A DNA stretch of 64,000 nt, taken from Byssovorax sp. Its GTDB lineage: Bacteria > Myxococcota_A > Polyangia > Polyangiales > Polyangiaceae. Location: NCBI GenBank assembly GCA_025362495.1, contig JANYGI010000083.1, positions 54,589 to 118,588 on the forward strand, in the 5' to 3' direction. Below are positions 49,909 through 59,078 of the stretch, piece after piece; within the stretch, counting starts at the first letter, position 1; each line of letters starts with the position of its first letter. The notes below the pieces were generated by a model. That model was not told the origin of the DNA and searched no databases. It saw nothing but the letters and a program-made list of their open reading frames with translations. The translations under genes and the position numbers were made by a program.

Positions 49909-50412
49909 TCAGCGAACTGGCGCAGCGCCAGCGAGCGGCCGCTCTCGGGTCCCCTTCTCGCTCTCGACCGCACCCGTGAGCGCCTCGATCTGCTCGCGAC
50001 CGATGCGTGACGCCGACGCGCTGATCATATTCTTCGCGAACCCGACGCTGGTGAGGGCGCCGGACCACGTCTCCTCGGATCGCACGAGCGTCGCCCCGGG
50101 CTGGCCCTCGGCGTCCTCGAACAGGAACGCGTGCTCGCCGACGAGCAGCTCCGGGATGCCGCCGCGCCAGGTGATCTCGCGATCTTGCTCGACGCGAACG
50201 ACGCGGACGCGAGCGAAGATCGGGAGCCCGCCCGGCTTCGCGACGATGATCAGCTCGAGGCGATCGCCGATCTGCAACGGGCGCGAAGGCCCGGTTCGAG
50301 GGCGAAACGAGGGCGGCATCCAGTCGCGCCAGGTGGAGAAATCGCGCAGGCGCGAGAAGCAGTCAGTCCGCGAGGCGTGGATCACACCCGACGCCGAGGC
50401 CACGAAGCTCAT
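49909..50412 (-). CDS. SRPBCC/START-like domain protein
   Basis: The 167-residue protein has the pattern of polyketide-cyclase-like or START-fold proteins: a first strand MSFVASASGVIHASRTDCFS, the short helix FSRLRDFSTWRDWMP, LQIGDRLELIIVAKPGG, REITWRGGIPELLVGEHAFL, and a long C-terminal helix. These proteins bind small hydrophobic ligands. The ligand is unknown. The ATG at 50412 starts directly at the fold. Confidence 0.8.
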   Translation of the reverse strand: MSFVASASGVIHASRTDCFSRLRDFSTWRDWMPPSFRPRTGPSRPLQIGDRLELIIVAKPGGLPIFARVRVVRVEQDREITWRGGIPELLVGEHAFLFEDAEGQPGATLVRSEETWSGALTSVGFAKNMISASASRIGREQIEALTGAVESEKGTRERPLAGAAPVR

Positions 50413-50458
50413 GCGCCGGAGGCTACACCGATCCGGCGCTCGGGATCACGCGAGCCCG

Positions 50459-51034
50459 TCACTCCGCGAGCACCCTCTCGATCCGGCGATCGGGGATGAA
50501 CCACATGATCGCCACGAGCACGTAGAGCGCACAGGAAATCCACGGGTTCACGAAGGCCATCGGGATCGCGATCAGGTACGCGACCATCGAGACGATGCCT
50601 TTGTAGTCCTTGCCGAGCGCGATCGCGAGCTTCGAGTCCTTGCCATGGTGGTTGGCGAGCGCGCGCGCGAGGATGAAATAGGCCACCCCCGCCATGAGCA
50701 GGACCACGCCGTAGAGCGCCACCGGGAGCGCGGCAAAGTGGTTCTCTCCCACCCACCCGGTGACGAACGGCACGAGCGAGAGCCAGAAGAGCAGATGCAG
50801 ATTCGCCCAGAGGATGCCGCCGCTGACCTTGGTCGCCACGTGCAGCATGTGATGGTGGTTGTTCCAGTAGATGCCGATGTAGACGAAGCTGACGACGTAG
50901 CAGAGGAACACCGGGTAGAGCGGCAGGAGCGCCGCGAGCTCGGCGCCGTGAGGCACCTTCAGCTCGAGCACCATGATGGTGATGATGATGGCGAAGACGC
51001 CGTCGCTGAAGGCCTCGAAGCGTCCTTTACCCAT
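50459..51034 (-). CDS. TMEM175-family potassium channel protein (DUF1211)
   Basis: The 191-residue membrane protein begins MGKGRFEAFSDGVFAIIITI. The FSDGVFAI filter motif in helix 1 is the hallmark of bacterial TMEM175 proteins. Six hydrophobic helices follow, with WNNHHHML between helices 2 and 3. Bacterial members are homotetrameric K+ channels with low selectivity. It lies 20 bases downstream of the start of the propeller-kinase frame's neighbour gene end, in the same direction, so it may be the last gene of the signalling cluster. Confidence 0.88.
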   Translation of the reverse strand: MGKGRFEAFSDGVFAIIITIMVLELKVPHGAELAALLPLYPVFLCYVVSFVYIGIYWNNHHHMLHVATKVSGGILWANLHLLFWLSLVPFVTGWVGENHFAALPVALYGVVLLMAGVAYFILARALANHHGKDSKLAIALGKDYKGIVSMVAYLIAIPMAFVNPWISCALYVLVAIMWFIPDRRIERVLAE

Positions 51035-51054
51035 TCAGTGCCATCCTTTGCCTC

Positions 51055-54000
51055 TCATACGCTCTCTTCACGCGGGCTCGGCCTCGCGGGCTCAGCGCGG
51101 CGCGGCAGCGTGATCTGGATACGGGTCCCCTGCCCTGCTCCGCTCGCGATCGCGATCTCGCCACCGTAGATCGACACGAGCTTTCGCACCACGCCCAGGC
51201 CGAGGCCCGTCCCGGTCTCTGGTTTCGTCGAGAAGAACGGATCGAAGATCCGATCCTGATGCTCCTCCGGGATCCCGACGCCCGTGTCCTCGACGCGGAT
51301 CACCCAGCGCGCGTCCTCCTCGGCGATCACGACGCGGAGCAGGCGCTCACCGTCCTTTTCCACGAGGGCATCGCGGGCATTGAGCACCAGGTTCTTCAGG
51401 ATCGAATAGAAGTGGATCGCCTTGCCGATCATCTGCGCGTCGGGCGCGATCACCGCCTCGACGCGGATCCCGTGGCGCGCGAGATCGTCGTGCGCTTCCT
51501 TGAGGATGGCTGAGACCAGCGGCTCGACCGGGACGGGCTCGTCTCCGGGCGCCTCGCGGCCGAGGCGCGCGTAATCGAGGATCGACTGGGTCGCCGCGAG
51601 CGCGCGGGTGAGCGCCTCGTCGATGTCGCGCAGCGCGGTGTCGATCTGCTCTTCGTTGCCGTTGATCTTCTTGAACAGAGCGAGCAGCAGGCGGCGCTCC
51701 TCCGGCGTCGCGCGGGATCGGACCCAGGCGTAGATCTCGGCGAGCGCCTCGGTGTTCGCCTCGCAGAGCTGCTTCGACTCCGCGGCGGCGCCGGGGCCGC
51801 CCACGCTGCGAAGCAGGATCTTCGCGCCGGTGAGCGCGTTGCGCATCTCGTGGGCAAAGCCTCCTGCCATCTGGGACTCGGTCGCGTCTTTCTCGAGCTT
51901 CACCATGCGCTCGTGCGCCTCGCCGAGGGCGCGCGTGCGGAGCTCGACGAGCGTCGCCAGCTGCTCGTTGCGGCGGCGCAGCTCGGCCTGCTTTCTCCGC
52001 ATCAGGAGCGCGACGATCCCCGCGAGCGCGAGCGCGGCCCCGGCGCGGAGCCACCACGTTCGCCACCACGGTGGGACCACGGTGAACGGGAACGTCGCGG
52101 GCGCGTCCCATGCCCCGTGAGCGCGCCGAGCGCGCGCCTGGAGCTCGTAGGCGCCGGGATCGAGGAAGCCGTAGCGAACCTGCTCGTCGTTGCGATGCCA
52201 GGTCGAATCGAGCCCGAGCAGGCGGATCTCGCGCTCGATGTGGGTCGCGTCGACGAAGCTCGGCACGGCGATCTCGGCCTCGAGCGAGCTCTCCCGGTAG
52301 AGCAGCTCGGGCCCGCGGACGTCGATCGCGAGCTCGCGATCGCCGGCGCGGATCGCGAGGATCTCGCTCTTCGGCGGCGGGAGCGGCCCCCGGTAGCGAC
52401 TCCCCAGGAACTGAGCGATGCCTTCGGTGGTGCCGATCCACACGTCGCCCCCCTCGTCGGCCCAGAAGGCGCGCGCGTTGACGTCGCTGCCGGGCAGGCC
52501 CTCCGCGGCGGAGAAGCTCATCACGACGGTCTGCTCGATGACGTCCACGCCTTGACCCGAGCCGACCCAGAGTCGGCCCGCGCGATCCTCTTCGAGCAGG
52601 TAGACCCCGTCGGTCGACAGCCCGTTCGTCTTGTCGAAATGGATGAAGTCGCGCAGGGCGTGACCTTCGTAGCGGAAGCAGCTCACCCCCGCGGCGAGCG
52701 AATAGGCGACGCAAATCGACCCGTCCCGACGCTCGGCGACGGAGAGTATGCCCTGGCGGCGGAGGCCGCTCCCCTCGGGGATCCGCCGGAGAACACCGTC
52801 CTCGATGACCGCGAGTCCGTCGCTCGCGGCGACCCAGATCCGGCCCTGCCGATCCTCGTGAAGGTCCGTGACCAGCGCGCCGGGCTGGGCCGGCGGCGGC
52901 AAGATCCGGGTGAACTGGAGGCCGGCGCCGACGTGTGTGCCCTGGAAAAGCCCGGTGGACATCGCCGCCCACATCGTCCCGGCACGATCGATGTCGAGGG
53001 CGAAGACCACATTGTTGGTCGTGACATCCTGGATCGGGAAGCTGTCGAGAGCGCCGGTGGAGGGATCGTAACGGAACACCTTGGTCGAGCCCCCGGACAG
53101 CCAGAGGGCGCCGCCGGACCCGGGGACGATGCTCGATATCGTGATGCTCGGGACCGCCGGCTCCGGCTGCCAGCCGCTCGCCGTCGCGCGGGAGAGCCCT
53201 TTGCCCGAACCCGCCCAGAGTCGCCCCGCCTCGTCGCGTCGCAGCGACCAAACTCGATTGTCCGATAGCCCGTTCTCGGTCGAGTGGACGCGAAAGAGCC
53301 CGCGGCCGGAGACGCGAAAGAGCCCGTTCGAGCCCGCCCACAACGAGCCTTCGTGATCGACGAGCAGGGCCCGGACGTGGCCCATCTTCTCCGTGGGGAC
53401 GTAGTGCGCCGCGCCGCTCGCGGGGAGCTCGAGCATTCCCCTCGACAGGCTCGCCCACACAGAGCCCTCTCGATCGATGGCGAACTGCCTCAAGCCGTAG
53501 CCGCTCGCGAGCGTCGTCCGCTCCTCGATCCCCCCGGTGTCCGGTGACAGCGCCCAGAGTCGACGCTCGTTGTGGATCCAGATCCGGCCGCCTCCATCGT
53601 GGGCGATCCCGGCAAACCTCTCGTCCGGAATACCCTCTTTCGCGCCCCAGGTGCGGAGGCTCCCGTCGGGGGTGCGGCGGGTGATAATCCCCTGTCCAGC
53701 AATGTACAGATCACGCGAGGGATCGATCCAGAGCGCCGACACCGGCCCACTGGACCACCCGGGCGCGAGCGCGAATCCCCCGTCGTCGCCCTCGCGGAGC
53801 AGCCCTGCGGCCGAGCCGGCCCAGGCGCGTCCGTCGCTGTCGGTGGCGATCACCTGCAAGGGCGCTTGGGCCGGGACGTCAATCGCCTTCCAGCGGGCGT
53901 CGTGCCACCAGAGCAGGCCGTCCGCGGTGAGACACCACATGTCCCCGTCACGCCCAGCGGCGAGGTCCTTGATGAAGCCGGAGCCGGGGGAGGCGAGAGG

Positions 54001-54246
54001 ACGAGCCCGGCGTCCATCGTAGCGGAAGAGCCCCGCGTCGGTTCCAATCCAGATCACGCCGCGAGTATCCTGGGCGAGAGAATGAATACTCCAGCGCTCG
54101 AGCCCACCCTTCTCGTCGTACGCGACCAGAGGTAGCAGCCCCGTAGGCTCCTCGGCGCTCGCGGGCGCGGCGAGCGTGGCCAGGGCGAGCAGCCCCGCGA
54201 TCGACGCTCGCTGCGCGATCCTCACGCGATCTGCCCGCGAGAGCAC
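51055..54246 (-). CDS. Two-component-regulator-propeller sensor histidine kinase
   Basis: The 1063-residue kinase has a signal peptide (ending APASA), a large periplasmic region of repeated two-component-propeller blades (about residues 35-640; for example VIWIGTDAGLFRYDGR, RIWVAASDGLAVIEDG, RLWVGSGQGVDVIE), a Y_Y_Y-like domain (about 650-745), one membrane helix (about 755-775) and a cytoplasmic kinase. The His-box is AGGFAHEMRNALTGAKILLR, the N box is LVLNARDAL, G1 is VEDTGVGIPEE, and G2 is GTGLGLGVVRKL. It lacks a receiver domain; the output is probably the receiver encoded 18 bases upstream. The start is a GTG at 54246. Confidence 0.93.
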   Translation of the reverse strand: MLSRADRVRIAQRASIAGLLALATLAAPASAEEPTGLLPLVAYDEKGGLERWSIHSLAQDTRGVIWIGTDAGLFRYDGRRARPLASPGSGFIKDLAAGRDGDMWCLTADGLLWWHDARWKAIDVPAQAPLQVIATDSDGRAWAGSAAGLLREGDDGGFALAPGWSSGPVSALWIDPSRDLYIAGQGIITRRTPDGSLRTWGAKEGIPDERFAGIAHDGGGRIWIHNERRLWALSPDTGGIEERTTLASGYGLRQFAIDREGSVWASLSRGMLELPASGAAHYVPTEKMGHVRALLVDHEGSLWAGSNGLFRVSGRGLFRVHSTENGLSDNRVWSLRRDEAGRLWAGSGKGLSRATASGWQPEPAVPSITISSIVPGSGGALWLSGGSTKVFRYDPSTGALDSFPIQDVTTNNVVFALDIDRAGTMWAAMSTGLFQGTHVGAGLQFTRILPPPAQPGALVTDLHEDRQGRIWVAASDGLAVIEDGVLRRIPEGSGLRRQGILSVAERRDGSICVAYSLAAGVSCFRYEGHALRDFIHFDKTNGLSTDGVYLLEEDRAGRLWVGSGQGVDVIEQTVVMSFSAAEGLPGSDVNARAFWADEGGDVWIGTTEGIAQFLGSRYRGPLPPPKSEILAIRAGDRELAIDVRGPELLYRESSLEAEIAVPSFVDATHIEREIRLLGLDSTWHRNDEQVRYGFLDPGAYELQARARRAHGAWDAPATFPFTVVPPWWRTWWLRAGAALALAGIVALLMRRKQAELRRRNEQLATLVELRTRALGEAHERMVKLEKDATESQMAGGFAHEMRNALTGAKILLRSVGGPGAAAESKQLCEANTEALAEIYAWVRSRATPEERRLLLALFKKINGNEEQIDTALRDIDEALTRALAATQSILDYARLGREAPGDEPVPVEPLVSAILKEAHDDLARHGIRVEAVIAPDAQMIGKAIHFYSILKNLVLNARDALVEKDGERLLRVVIAEEDARWVIRVEDTGVGIPEEHQDRIFDPFFSTKPETGTGLGLGVVRKLVSIYGGEIAIASGAGQGTRIQITLPRRAEPARPSPREESV

Positions 54247-54264
54247 GAGGGCCCGCTCACCCGC

Positions 54265-54756
54265 TCAGGCACGCCGCCCGCGCTCTTGCTTGACTTGCTC
54301 GACGAGCCGTTGATTGTAGAGGACCATCTTGCGGAGGCGGACGGCCATGTCGACGGTCTCCACCAGCTCGCTGGCCTCACCGCGCTTGGTGAGATAGCCG
54401 AAGGGCCGATGCTCGTTCATGATCCGATAAGGGTCCTTCAAATCCTGGTACGCCGAGTAGAATATCACCGGCATGTCAGGGTGCTTCTGCCGGATCTTGT
54501 CGCAGGCCCAGAAGCCGTCGTGTCCCTTCATTCTCACGTCGAGAATGACGGCGCAGATTTCCTCGTGAACGGCGTCCACACCCTCTTTTGCCGACGCGCA
54601 GAGCGTGACCGTGTAGCGGTCCTTGAACAGCGTCGCGAGGGACTTGCGGATCCCCGCGTCGTCATCGACGATCAGGATCGGAGGCTGCTCGAGCTTCGGC
54701 GCGTCGGGGGTTTCATCATCTTGCGCCAGCACGGCGCCGAGCGTCTTCGGCCGCAT
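54265..54756 (-). CDS. Single-domain response regulator
   Basis: The 163-residue protein is a receiver domain with a short N-terminal tail and a helical C-terminal extension. The acidic cluster is at 31-33, phospho-acceptor Asp73 is in VILDVRMKG, and Lys124 is in YLTKRG. It has no DNA-binding output, so it presumably works by protein contact. It overlaps the BTAD regulator gene by 41 bases; a GTG at 54732 would cut the overlap to 17. The propeller kinase lies 18 bases downstream and is the likely phosphodonor. Confidence 0.9.
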   Translation of the reverse strand: MRPKTLGAVLAQDDETPDAPKLEQPPILIVDDDAGIRKSLATLFKDRYTVTLCASAKEGVDAVHEEICAVILDVRMKGHDGFWACDKIRQKHPDMPVIFYSAYQDLKDPYRIMNEHRPFGYLTKRGEASELVETVDMAVRLRKMVLYNQRLVEQVKQERGRRA

Positions 54757-57700
54757 GTACGTCCTCCTGGGGTGTTGGTAGCACGGCCGCGATGAGCGTC
54801 GCGAGCGGCGTCGGCGAGGTCGTGGGCTGACGGGGCCCGGGCTCCCCGAGGAGGATGCCCGCGCGCGCGCGGGTCCCTGGCTCCGCCATGGGGTGCTCCG
54901 CGATCGCCGCGAGGACGTCGCGGATGGGCGGGCCCCTCCGGGCAGGACCTCGAAGCTCGATCAGACCGAGGACGGCGTCGAGCACCACCGCCGTCGCGCC
55001 GGCCTCGGTCGCCGCCGCGAGCGCCGCGTGAAACGACCTCGTCGCGCGATCGATCTCCCCCGCCTCGAGGGCGAGCGCGCCGAGCTGCTCCAGGGACTCG
55101 GCGACCCCTCGTCGCGCCCGGATTTGCTGTCGGATCTGGAGGCTCTCTTCGAGGAGCGATCGAGCCCGATCGAGCTCTTTTTCGCGACGGCTCAGGAGCC
55201 CGAGCCCATGCAAGGCCGCGGCGACGACCTCGAGATGGTTCATCTCCCGACCGGCGCGCAACCCCTCTTCGTACGCCGCGCGCGCCCCGTCGAGGTCTCC
55301 TCGAAGGAAGAGTACGCGCCCGAGATCGAGGCGCAGCGCCGCCGTGCGCAGAGGATCGCCGACGCTCCGGAGGACGCGGAGCCCCTCGCGGCACGCCTCC
55401 TCGGCCGGCGCGAGCTTCCCCTGAAAGCCGAAGAGAAATCCCAGGCGACCGAGGCTCGCGGCGACGCTGCGTCGATCCGAGAGGGCGCGGAAGATGGTGA
55501 GGCTCTTCAAGAGCAGCCGCTCGGATTTCGCAAAATTTCCCTGGTGAAAGGCCACGTTCGAGAGATCGCTCAAGACCTGGGCGAAGCCGCGGCGGTCGTG
55601 CTCCACGCGGGCCATGGCCAGGCTCCCGCGGAAGCACCAGCGCGCGGCGGTGTAGTTGCCTTGCGCGAAGGCGAGCTTGCCCGCGGCGCTCAGCGCGAAG
55701 CCGAGCTCGGCGCGGGCGCCCTGTGAGCTCAGGAGCTGCACGCTCTCTTCCAGCAGCGCCGAAGCGCGAGGGAGCTCCGCGATCTCCAGGGCGAAGTGAC
55801 CTTGCCACGCGAGCAATCGGCCGAGCAAGAGGCGCTCGGGCGGGCTCGCGCGCCGCGCGGCGGTGACGTAGTCGCCGAACAAGGCCTCGGCTTCATGAAA
55901 ATGCCCCAGCATTTCCTGGGCGAGGCCGAGGCCGTCGAGCGCCTGCGCCATCGGGGCGAGGCGGCCGCGAGCGAGCGCCGAGCGGAGGGCCGTGCGGATG
56001 TTGTCGAGCTCGGCCGCGATCACTTCGATCACCGCGCCCTGGCCCGCGCCGTCGAGGCCCGGACGCAGCCGGTGGAGCAGCGCGGCGTAGTAGTCCGCGT
56101 GGCGATCGTGGGCCTGCTCGTGCTCCTCCGGCGCGTCGACGAGCGCCTCGCCGGCGTACTGTCGGATGAGCTCGTGGAGCTCGTAGCGCCTGGAAGGATC
56201 GCGGCGAAGGAGGAACTTGCCGGTCAGCGCCGCGAGCACCGAGGGTGACGCGCTCGCCACGTCCGCCGCCGCCGCCGCCGTGAACTTGCCGCGAAAGATC
56301 GAGAGCCGGCGGAGCACGCTTTGCTCCTGCGCCGTGAGCAGAGACCACGAGTGGGTGAACATCACCCGCAGGCTCTTCTGCCGTGCGGGGGCGTCGCGTG
56401 GAGCGACGAGGAAGTCGAGATCGGCGGAGATGTGGGCCTCGATCTCCTCGGGCAAGAGCTGGCTGATCCAGGCGGCCGCGAGCTCGATCGCCAGGGGCAT
56501 GCCGCCGACGAGCCGGCAAACGCGGGCGAGGATCGGCTCGTTCTCCGCGGTGAGCGTGAACGAGGGATCCGCGCGGGACGCGGCCTGCGTGAAGAGCTCG
56601 ATCGCGTCGCGACAGCGGTCGTCGCGCGCGCCCGGAGCGGCGACGGGAAACCCCTCGACGGCGAGCTCCCACTCGCCGTGGACGTGGAGGCGCTCGCGCG
56701 ACGTGACGAGCATCTGGACGCCGGGGGCGCGCGCGAGGAGCTGCGGCAGGAGCGCGACGGCGCCGAGCAAGTGCTCGAGGTTGTCGAGCAGGAGGAGAAG
56801 GTGCTTGCCCCGGAGTTGCTCGGCGATTCGCTGCTCGATCGGCTCGGCGCCGGACACCGGCAGATCGAGCGCGTCGGCGAGGGCGCCCGCGAGCAAGCCC
56901 GGCGCGCTCACCGCGGCGAGAGAAGCGAGCCTCACGCCGTCCCGGTACTGGGCGGCCCGACGGCGCGCGATCTCCAGCGCCAGGCTCGTTTTACCGGCGC
57001 CGCCGAGGCCGGTGAGCGTCATGATTCGACACGAGGGATCGTCGAGCCGCTGCGCGAGGATGGCGAGCTCGCTCTCGCGGCCGACGAACGAGGTCATCGG
57101 CGCGGGGAGATCCGCGCTGCGATGGTGGTCCGCCGCCGACGTGAGCGCGACGCCCGAGGACGGCGGCCGCGCGTCGAATGGCGAGGCCTCGGGCTCGACG
57201 AAAAGACGAGTGACGTCACGGTTGGCCTTGATGGCCTCGTGGAGGCGCCGCGTGGGCTCGGCGGGGGCGGCTCCGATCTCGTCGTGCAGCAGCGCCGCGC
57301 AAGCCTCGTAGTGCCGGAGCGCGTCCGCGCGCCGCCCGCTCTGCGCGTAGAGCCGGATCAGCTGACGATGAGCCTCCTCGTTCAGCGGATCGATGCGGGT
57401 GAGCCGCTCGGCGTGGGGAATGGCCGGTGCGATCTCGCCCGCCTCGGCGAGGTCGACGATGATCCGGCTCAGCACCGTGATCACCTGCCGACGAAAGCGC
57501 TCCGCCTGGGAGGACTGCCATTGCACGACCTCCAGGCAATCACGCAGGTTGAGCGCCTGGAGGAAGTCGCCGCGGTAGAGGGCGACGGCCTCCGTCACGT
57601 GCGCGAGATCCGGCGCAGGACGAGCCGCCTCCCGCTCTCCCCCCGCCGCGCGGGGCGGGGCGAGGAGCTGCTGAAACCGGTCGACATCCACCCAGAGCGA

Positions 57701-57991
57701 GGCCCCGGCGCGGAGACCGAGGCTCGCGCGGTCGGCGTCGAGCCACTCGTCACCGATGCTCTGATTGAGCTCCCAGAGCGCGCTGCGGAGCGATCCGGCG
57801 CGCTTCGTGGCGTCTCCCTCCGGCCAGAATAGATTGGCCAGGTGCTCCCGTGGCCGGCGCCTCTTCGTCACAGCGAGGTACGCCAGCAGCGCAACGGCCT
57901 TGCGACGAACGATCACCGCGGGCACGCCTTGCAGCTCGATCAGCGGAGGACCCAGGAAATGCAGGGCGAGATGGGGCATGCGTTCGTTCAT
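54716..57991 (-). CDS. BTAD/SARP-type regulator with NB-ARC ATPase and TPR domains
   Basis: The 1091-residue AfsR-like protein has a winged-helix DNA-binding domain (about 5-90, with RRKAVALLAYLAV and EHLANLFWPEGDATKRAGSL), a bacterial transcriptional activation domain (about 95-265, with LYRGDFLQALNLRDCLEVVQ), an NB-ARC-like ATPase starting SFVGRESELA with Walker A GLGGAGKTS (328-336), and a long TPR array (about 640-1060). Such proteins are switch-like regulators best known from actinomycete antibiotic clusters. The ATG at 57991 is chosen because the HTH starts just after it. It leads the transcript that continues into the receiver and kinase genes. Confidence 0.92.
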   Translation of the reverse strand: MNERMPHLALHFLGPPLIELQGVPAVIVRRKAVALLAYLAVTKRRRPREHLANLFWPEGDATKRAGSLRSALWELNQSIGDEWLDADRASLGLRAGASLWVDVDRFQQLLAPPRAAGGEREAARPAPDLAHVTEAVALYRGDFLQALNLRDCLEVVQWQSSQAERFRRQVITVLSRIIVDLAEAGEIAPAIPHAERLTRIDPLNEEAHRQLIRLYAQSGRRADALRHYEACAALLHDEIGAAPAEPTRRLHEAIKANRDVTRLFVEPEASPFDARPPSSGVALTSAADHHRSADLPAPMTSFVGRESELAILAQRLDDPSCRIMTLTGLGGAGKTSLALEIARRRAAQYRDGVRLASLAAVSAPGLLAGALADALDLPVSGAEPIEQRIAEQLRGKHLLLLLDNLEHLLGAVALLPQLLARAPGVQMLVTSRERLHVHGEWELAVEGFPVAAPGARDDRCRDAIELFTQAASRADPSFTLTAENEPILARVCRLVGGMPLAIELAAAWISQLLPEEIEAHISADLDFLVAPRDAPARQKSLRVMFTHSWSLLTAQEQSVLRRLSIFRGKFTAAAAADVASASPSVLAALTGKFLLRRDPSRRYELHELIRQYAGEALVDAPEEHEQAHDRHADYYAALLHRLRPGLDGAGQGAVIEVIAAELDNIRTALRSALARGRLAPMAQALDGLGLAQEMLGHFHEAEALFGDYVTAARRASPPERLLLGRLLAWQGHFALEIAELPRASALLEESVQLLSSQGARAELGFALSAAGKLAFAQGNYTAARWCFRGSLAMARVEHDRRGFAQVLSDLSNVAFHQGNFAKSERLLLKSLTIFRALSDRRSVAASLGRLGFLFGFQGKLAPAEEACREGLRVLRSVGDPLRTAALRLDLGRVLFLRGDLDGARAAYEEGLRAGREMNHLEVVAAALHGLGLLSRREKELDRARSLLEESLQIRQQIRARRGVAESLEQLGALALEAGEIDRATRSFHAALAAATEAGATAVVLDAVLGLIELRGPARRGPPIRDVLAAIAEHPMAEPGTRARAGILLGEPGPRQPTTSPTPLATLIAAVLPTPQEDVHAAEDARRRAGAR

Positions 57992-58070
57992 CGTACAGCA
58001 ACCGAAACGCACGAAAACCAGATCCCGCGTGTGACGATCCTCGTGACGGGCGCCGGGTCGACTGCCGTAC

Positions 58071-59078
58071 ATGATGCGATCGCCGAAGCCTGTTCCCCAC
58101 TCGGTGCTTGGTGCTTCGAGTCACATCCGACGGTTCGCCGCGCGCGCGCTCGCAGCGGCCGTCCTGCTCGCGACCTCGCCGTGCTTTGCGGAGGGCCCGA
58201 TCGACGCCCCGGAAGCGAACAAGAAGGCCGCACAACAGCTCCTCGGCGAGGGAAATCAGCTCCTCGGCGACGGCGAGGATATCGCCGCCCTGGAGAAGTT
58301 CCGCGGCGCGTACGAGCGCTACCCCAGCCCGAAGATTCTTCTCAACATCGGCACCACGCTCCGTCAGCTCGGCCGCAACGTCGAGGCCGCCGCCGTGTAC
58401 GAGAGCTACCTGCGCGATCCGGGCGCCGAGCCGACGCGGGCCGCGGATTTGAGGAGGATCTTGAACGAGATCGACGCCATCGTCGGCCGGATCCGGATCG
58501 AGACGAGCGAGCGATCGGTCGCGGTGCGCCTCGACGGCAAGCCGCTCGAAGGCTTCGTGAGCGGGGCGAGCCTCCGCGTCGAGCCGGGTGATCACACCGT
58601 CGTCGCCTCGACCAGCGGCTTCCCGCCGGCGGTGTACTCGGTGAAACTCCAGCCACGGGAAGAGCACCTCGTCACGCTCGTCTTCAAGGCGCCCGAGGTG
58701 AAGAGCATCTTCGTCGATCGCGTCGTCGCCGGGACGCAACGGACCATCGCGCTGACGCTGGGTGGGCTCGGGGCGGCCGGGATCGTGGCCGGAATCGCCT
58801 CGGGGATCGTGGCCAAAGTCAAGGACAGCGCCGCCGACGAGCACTGCCTCGACCAGGGGCCCTGCGATGCCCGCGGGGTCGAGCTCGGGCGCAGCGCGAC
58901 GACCAGCGCCACGATCTCCACCATCACGTTCGCCGCAGGGGCCGGCCTGCTCGGCACGGGCGTGGTCCTCTTCGTGACCGCTCCATCGGCGAAGCACGCT
59001 CCTTCCCCGGAGCTCGATCCCGGAAGAGTCAAGGTGTCCTTCGGCGGGACCTCGCTCCAGATCGGGGGTGCCTGGTGA
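58071..59078 (+). CDS. Exported TPR/PEGA-domain protein
   Basis: The 335-residue product has a signal peptide (ending PCFA), TPR-like helices (about 45-115, GEGNQLLGDGEDIAALEKFR), and a PEGA-like beta domain (about 145-215: IRIETSERSVAVRLDGKPLE, VEPGDHTVVAS). Two hydrophobic segments (about 225-250 and 283-305) suggest a membrane-anchored C-terminus. Such proteins are common in myxobacteria and of unknown role. Two ATG codons, at 58071 and 58074, are adjacent. It is divergent from the BTAD gene with about 80 bases between, and its stop overlaps the next start. Confidence 0.8.
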   Translation: MMRSPKPVPHSVLGASSHIRRFAARALAAAVLLATSPCFAEGPIDAPEANKKAAQQLLGEGNQLLGDGEDIAALEKFRGAYERYPSPKILLNIGTTLRQLGRNVEAAAVYESYLRDPGAEPTRAADLRRILNEIDAIVGRIRIETSERSVAVRLDGKPLEGFVSGASLRVEPGDHTVVASTSGFPPAVYSVKLQPREEHLVTLVFKAPEVKSIFVDRVVAGTQRTIALTLGGLGAAGIVAGIASGIVAKVKDSAADEHCLDQGPCDARGVELGRSATTSATISTITFAAGAGLLGTGVVLFVTAPSAKHAPSPELDPGRVKVSFGGTSLQIGGAW

